Assembly: GCA_030686995.1 (NCBI GenBank) | Contig: CM060708.1 | Location: 262,072,544 to 262,136,543 of the forward strand | DNA length: 64,000 nucleotides | Reading direction: 5' to 3' | From: Artemisia argyi | Lineage: Eukaryota; Streptophyta; Magnoliopsida; Asterales; Asteraceae | The notes under the pieces: generated by a model | The model's database searches: none | Told to the model about the DNA's origin: nothing | What the model saw: only the letters and a program-made list of their open reading frames with translations | Made by a program: the position numbers and the translations under genes | In this document: positions 59,106 through 64,000 of the stretch, piece by piece | How positions within the stretch are numbered: the stretch's first letter is position 1 | How the letters are laid out: every line of letters starts with the position of its first letter

Positions 59106-59633
59106 AAGGCTAAATTGCAGGTTCAGTCTTTATCCTTTTGAAAATGCACTCGTCGTTCTTGTGAAATATTTACAAGTGCACTTTTAGTCCTTGACTAAAT
59201 TACTCTCACAGAGACCAAAGTGAAAAGGAAGACAAAAAAGGTAGTTTAAAAATTAAATTTAGAGTAATTTACGAAAACCATCCTTATGGTTTGGCCAAAT
59301 TGTAGGTTTCATCCCTAACCTTTCGAATGTGCAGGCATCATCACTGTGAGAAACTTTAAGTTGCAGTTTTCGTCCCTGTCCAAAGTAAAATGACTAAAAT
59401 GACCTTGTCAAAAACTGATGCAACCCAAAGTTCCCTAGAGAGACCGGTGCCTGCATTTCGAAAGGTTAAGGAAGGAACCCCTAACAGAATAATGATTGTT
59501 CTTTCTTAAAATAAGGACTGAACTTGCAATTCGGCCAAACCAAAAGGACTAATATTGCAATTTACTCTATAAAAAACATCAAAAAAATGTGTCGTCAAAC
59601 AAACAAACCAAACTCTCCTTGTTGTTAGTTAAC
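59106..59633. other. Upstream flank of MVD, no gene
   Basis: Non-coding; from about 59275 it matches 52640-52936 in copy A, so it belongs to the duplicated MVD 5' flank. Confidence 0.6.
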
Positions 59634-59936
59634 TTTTTTTTTTTTGAAAATTGACTTTCATTGGGGAAATCCAAGTTCAATTTGAAACCCGATGGGGGGA
59701 AAACCTTCAACTTAAGCCGCCCGAAGGCACGACACTTAAATTGAAGTAAACCCTGCCTTCTCCAGATTCGAACCCTTGTGGGTTGAAACCTTCATTGAAG
59801 GACTTTGAAATCGTACCGACAGGGCAGTGGTCCACAAGGGAGGACTTCCCGATTTGGTCACCCAAACCGGTACTACTCTCCACTAGGCACGCTTAACTGA
59901 ATAAGACATGTAGTGGACCACAAGCCCATTGGTTGG
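59634..59936 (-). mobile_element. SINE in the MVD proximal promoter, 303 bp
   Basis: The + strand starts with a T12 tract, i.e. a poly(A) tail on the minus strand, and the minus strand contains GGTTCGAATCTGG, a good Pol III B box. TTGTTGTTAGTTAAC stands on both sides (59619-59633, 59937-59951), a 15-bp target-site duplication as made by LINE machinery. Copy A (53310-53325) has the single uninterrupted site. The MVD TATA box lies about 55 bases from the right edge. The A-box candidate is far from the B box, so the head type is uncertain. Confidence 0.8.
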
Positions 59937-59992
59937 TTGTTGTTAGTTAACTAGTACAACTATAAAAGAGTCAACAATGGGTTGTGCTTCCT

Positions 59993-60000
59993 TATAAATA
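59993..60000 (+). promoter_or_regulatory. TATA box of MVD
   Basis: TATAAATA, 64 bases upstream of the start codon; transcription would begin near 60025. A second candidate, TATAAAAG at 59961, is also kept in copy A, whereas this one is altered there. Confidence 0.6.
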
Positions 60001-60063
60001 AACATTCATACATATAAACAAGGGATCGCATCACAAGATTCATAAGAAGAAAGAAAAAAAAGA

Positions 60064-63000
60064 ATGGGGAGTGAGTTAGAAAAATGGGTGTTAATGGTAA
60101 CAGCAAGAACACCAACAAACATAGCAGTGATTAAATACTGGGGTAAAAGAGATGAAACTTTGATTTTACCCATTAATGATAGCATTAGTGTTACTCTTGA
60201 TCCTAGTCATTTGTGTACTACTACTACTGTTTCTGTTAGTCCTTCCTTTGATCATGATCGCATGTGGTTGAATGGCAAGGTATTATTAATCTTTAATGTT
60301 GTTTTTTAGTATTAGTTAATGTTGATTTGTTTGAGTTTAAAGAGTTTGGATTGGTGTTTCGGAGAAAACTATGTTGTTTAAGAAAATTGCTGATTTGGTT
60401 AAGGGGTGTTTTGGATGTGCTTATTTTGTCTTCTTATGCTTCTGTTTGTAAATAAGCTGTTTAAAGATTAGGAAATAGTTGTTGGGTTGCATTAGTTTTG
60501 TAAAAAAGAAAAAAGAATACGATCCAAAAGGGTAAGTTTGTTTTCGTCTCAAATAAGCACTTTGAAATAAGCATGTCTCAACTAGCTTGTTTTCGAGAAA
60601 ACTAGGTAGTTAAAATACTGATTTTTAGGTTAGGTGATGTTTTAGGATTTGCTTATTTATGCTTCTGCTTATATATAAGCAGTTCACGCTTCAGGGAAAT
60701 AGTGTTTGGATTTGAATTATTTTGTAAAAAAATGCAATTAAACCAAAAAGGTTTATTTATTTATTTATTTATTTTTTTCTTTAATCTAATCCATGACTCG
60801 ATGTATGATTGGTTTTAGGTTAGATATTTCAGATATGATAGTAGAAAAGTAAATTTAGTTTCATCTCAAATAAGCACTTTGAAATAAGCATGTGTGATAG
60901 ACACCTTAAATTATTACTATTTTGTTTTTTTGCTTATTTTGCCCAAGATAAGCATAAACAGTTGGGATGATCTAAATATTCAAACTGCTTATTTGCTTAA
61001 AAATAAGCAGATAAGCAGTTAAGCATAAAAAAATAAGCAATCGTGTATACCCTCTTAGATATGAAAAACTGTTTTGGTAGTTATTGCGAGAGTTGATGTT
61101 AGATCAAGCCATGAATTGAAAAATTAAACCTTTGTGATGATTCTGAATGGGTAAAGTAGTTGATCTAAGATTTCGATCTGGTGTGTTTATGTGATATCTA
61201 GTTGAGACTGGAGATTTATGTTTGTGAAAGTTTAGATAGGGATTTATGGATCAGCCGTTTCTTTTTTCTGATTAGTAGAGTTTTTTTTCTTATTTTTTTT
61301 GATGGTCGGTGTAGGAAATCTCTCTTCAAGGACCTAGATTTCAGAGTTGTTTGAGAGAGATTCGTGCCCGTGCTCAAGATGTTGAGGATAAGAAGAAGGG
61401 TATTAAGATCAAGAAAGAAGATTGGCAAAAACTTCATCTGCATATTGCTTCGTATAACAATTTTCCAACGGCTGCAGGACTGGCTTCCTCGGCTGCTGGT
61501 CTTGCTTGTCTAGGTGCAAGTTTTATAATTTATACTTTATTGTTCAGCCATGTTAAATAATCTTACAACTGTATAATATGATATACTTCCTATGTTTGTT
61601 GACAGTTATTTGTAAAACTCTGATATCTTACCTTTGTGCAGTTTTTTCCCTTGCCAAGCTGATGAATCTGAAAGAAGATAACAGCCAGCTTTCTGCTATT
61701 GCAAGGTATTTTTTCTTTTTCCACATAATTATGTAGTGATTGTCAGGGCTAAATAATCCGTCTTACCTTCATTTTTTACTAAAGTTGATGTCCATGTGCA
61801 GGCAAGGTTCAGGTAGTGCTTGTCGCAGTTTATATGGTGGATTCGTTAAGTGGGACATGGGAAAAGTAGGTTTTCTATGTTAAATTTGTTAATTTTATTT
61901 TCTTAGCTACTTGTTTGAAGTTTGGCATCATGGGTCCAAGTAATCTTACCAAGCTTTCTATCAATTGTAGGAAGATAATGGCAGCGACAGTCTTGCTGTT
62001 CAACTTGCAGATGAGAAACATTGGGATGAACTTGTCATTATCATTGCTGTGGTATGTATAGGGTAGAGTTCATTACCAAAAAGATTCTTCTGTGATTATT
62101 ATGTTTAGTGGTTACAGTAATTTCTTGCATGACCATTGCTGAAATATAAATAGTTGTGTGCTGATTAAGCAAAGTCTATTCCTCTTATTAATAAATTGAT
62201 GTTATTATGAATTTATGATATGTTGGATTTCTTAATATGTGTTGTAATGCTGCTTCTGCTGTTATAGGTAAGTGCACGCCAGAAGGAAACCAGTAGCACC
62301 TCAGGAATGCGTGACACTGTTGTAACTAGCGCCCTTATTGAACATAGAGCCAAGGTACAGTTTAATCCCTGTTGAATATATCATGATCACATGCCTTTTG
62401 CATCAAAATTATGTCAGTGATCTTCCATCCTGTGTTTGTTACAAATTATTGATGATATCGATATGAGTCCACAAGATTCTCCTTATTTTGTCATTATAAT
62501 ATGGTATCTTAGATATCTATGTGATGGCCAAACACTTCTAGCAAGTGCTGGGACAAAGTGGGAGGGGTATTGCTGTGTTAAAATATGAATAAAGTGATCA
62601 TATCTCCTTGTGTTTGTTCTGCAAGTTAGAGTAGTTTTCATGACTCTGCAATACCTCTGGTGATAAACTCTATTACGTGTGAAAATTCCAATTTAGAGGC
62701 CCTAATTTGTGCGAAGTCAAGAATTCAGAATTTTCTGAATTTGAATGTTGTTATAATTTATAATTGTTTGGTGCTAAAACATTGTTGGTATTGGTATGTT
62801 CATTTTTTTTCTAAAATCTTTTAAATATCTGAATATTTGGTGCACTTCTAAATGATTAATCATGTTATGCCTCCTTTTATTATCGTAGGAAGTTGTGCCA
62901 AAGCGCATAGTCCAAATGGAAGATGCCATACAAAAGCGTGATTTCCCATCCTTTGCACGTCTTGCTTGTAGAGACAGCAACCAATTTCATGCAGTTTGCC

Positions 63001-63872
63001 TTGACACGTACCCCCCTATATTCTACATGAATGACACATCCCATAGGCAAGTTTCTACTTCTGTATGCTAATTGTAGTCATGGATTAGCAAATTAGAAGT
63101 TAACTCTAAAGTGTGATGTTATTGCAGGATAATCAGCTGCGTTGAGAAATGGAATCGTGCAGAAGAAACACCCCAGGTCTGTGCTCTATTCAAAACTTTA
63201 TATAAGAAGGCAAACACCTATGTTATGATGTAATATATATGGAACATGTAGAGTGAGGACTTGAGAAATTGTACAGGTGGCCTATACCTTCGATGCAGGG
63301 CCGAATGCGGTTATGATTGCGCGTGACAGGAAAACTGCTGCCCTTCTGCTCCAGAGGCTGCTTTATAACTTTCCCCCACAGTCAGATACTGACTTAGACA
63401 GGTATGATTTGGAATCAATCCAGCACGATTACTATTTTATCCCCAAATAAACATGACAGTATGACATTGGATTAGATGTTGGTATGCTAATTAGGAAACC
63501 TTTCAATAATGATAAGTCGGAGAAGCTTGTTGTAATGGTTTCTTGTGGGCAAAGATCGAAACTTTTCCGAATAAAGTTTTGTTAGAAAATGTAGGTCTGT
63601 GTAATCTATATACTGAGAATTTTTTTGTGTTCCCATCTTGACTTGATAGCTACATAATTGGTGACAAGTCAATACTACAAGATGCTGGGATTAAGGATAT
63701 GAAGGATGTGGAAGCTTTGGCCCCTCCCCCAGAAATTAAAGATAATATTTCAACCCAGAGATCTAAGGGAGATGTCAGTTACTTCATTTGCACAAGACCT
63801 GGTGGTGGTCCGGTTGTGCTGTCCGATGAATCTCACTCTCTCCTTGACCCACTCACTGGCTTGCCGAAGTAA
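60064..63872 (+). CDS. MVD: Mevalonate-5-diphosphate decarboxylase, 10 exons, 421 aa
   Basis: Catalyses ATP-dependent decarboxylation of mevalonate diphosphate to isopentenyl diphosphate, last step of the cytosolic/peroxisomal mevalonate pathway. Exons by splice signals and family alignment: 60064-60279, 61315-61513, 61642-61705, 61802-61865, 61971-62051, 62268-62354, 62889-63046, 63128-63176, 63277-63401, 63650-63872 (TAA). Residues 17-30 ([14 protein letters not shown]) and the GHMP phosphate loop [13 protein letters not shown] (122-134) bind substrate and ATP; FDAGPN (311-316) holds the catalytic Asp312. SVTLDPSHL (42-50) is the PTS2-like peroxisome signal known in plant MVDs. Intron 7 has a GC donor (AG|GCAAGT, 63047); using any nearby GT would break the HRII reading. 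All phases agree and no stop intervenes, so the gene looks functional. Intron 1 is long (1035 bases). Confidence 0.97.
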
Positions 63873-64000
63873 GAAGAAACTTTGTTTTCGATCTGTTTAT
63901 TTTCTTGTGTTTCATCAATTTTTTATGTATCTTTTTCGAGGTTTGAGAATTTTAGAATGAGAATTGTGAATCAAAGGGCACCCTATGGAGGTGTGTAAAA
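63873..64000 (+). other. MVD 3' untranslated region
   Basis: T-rich sequence after the TAA; no clear AATAAA within the window, and the transcript end probably lies beyond the edge. Confidence 0.5.

Larger units (their letters stand above)
55765..60115. repeat. Segmental duplication, copy B
   Basis: Carries the intact F-box gene and the promoter and start of the intact MVD gene. Relative to copy A it has gained a LINE fragment (57425-57880) and a SINE (59634-59936). Confidence 0.9.

Noticed and set aside
60280..61314. Alternative MVD start or extra exon in intron 1
   Set aside because: The stretch has many stops, and exons 1 and 2 join in phase with the family sequence.

Overview
The window is nuclear DNA of a flowering plant, AT-rich and packed with transposable elements. 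The plant signs are an intron-containing plant mevalonate-diphosphate decarboxylase gene, F-box genes of the plant type with an associated interaction domain, plant Helitrons, Stowaway and hAT-type MITEs, MULEs, and a Sirevirus-type Ty1/copia element. The gag-like region of that element resembles copia elements abundant in Asteraceae, so an Asteraceae host is my best guess (inference, not tested).

Layout. 1-8.85 kb: a decayed Sirevirus-like copia element on +, with a gag-like frame, deleted pol, a long 3' non-coding stretch carrying repeated polypurine tracts and hairpins, and a 3' LTR. 8.9-12.5 kb: one LTR with its primer-binding site on the minus strand. 13.07-20.97 kb: a 7.9-kb inverted repeat with arms of about 1.35 kb; a MULE sits in the left arm, and the spacer holds a Helitron carrying OTU-protease and tRNA-like sequence. 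21.3-26.0 kb: microsatellites, a SINE-like element, a second MULE and another minus-strand LTR. 26.3-30.2 kb: small Helitron, MITEs and gene fragments. 30.4-31.8 kb: an intact intronless METTL13-like methyltransferase gene on minus. 33.1-35.7 kb: tandem repeats, PIF/Harbinger remnant and a Stowaway MITE.

35.9-60.1 kb is a tandem segmental duplication. The ancestral unit was [F-box gene on minus - spacer - promoter and start of MVD on +]. Copy A (35.9-53.4 kb) is dead: the F-box gene is frameshifted, Helitrons and MITEs inflate the spacer, and MVD stops after about 17 codons. Copy B (55.8-60.1 kb) keeps an intact F-box ORF and runs into the complete MVD gene (60064-63872, 10 exons, 421 aa). 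Each copy gives the pre-insertion site for elements in the other: Helitron and MITE in A, SINE and LINE in B.

Probable functional genes are three: the METTL13-like methyltransferase, the copy-B F-box protein, and MVD, the last step of the cytosolic/peroxisomal mevalonate route to isopentenyl diphosphate. They show no operon-like relation. No prokaryotic feature, rRNA or CRISPR array was seen.
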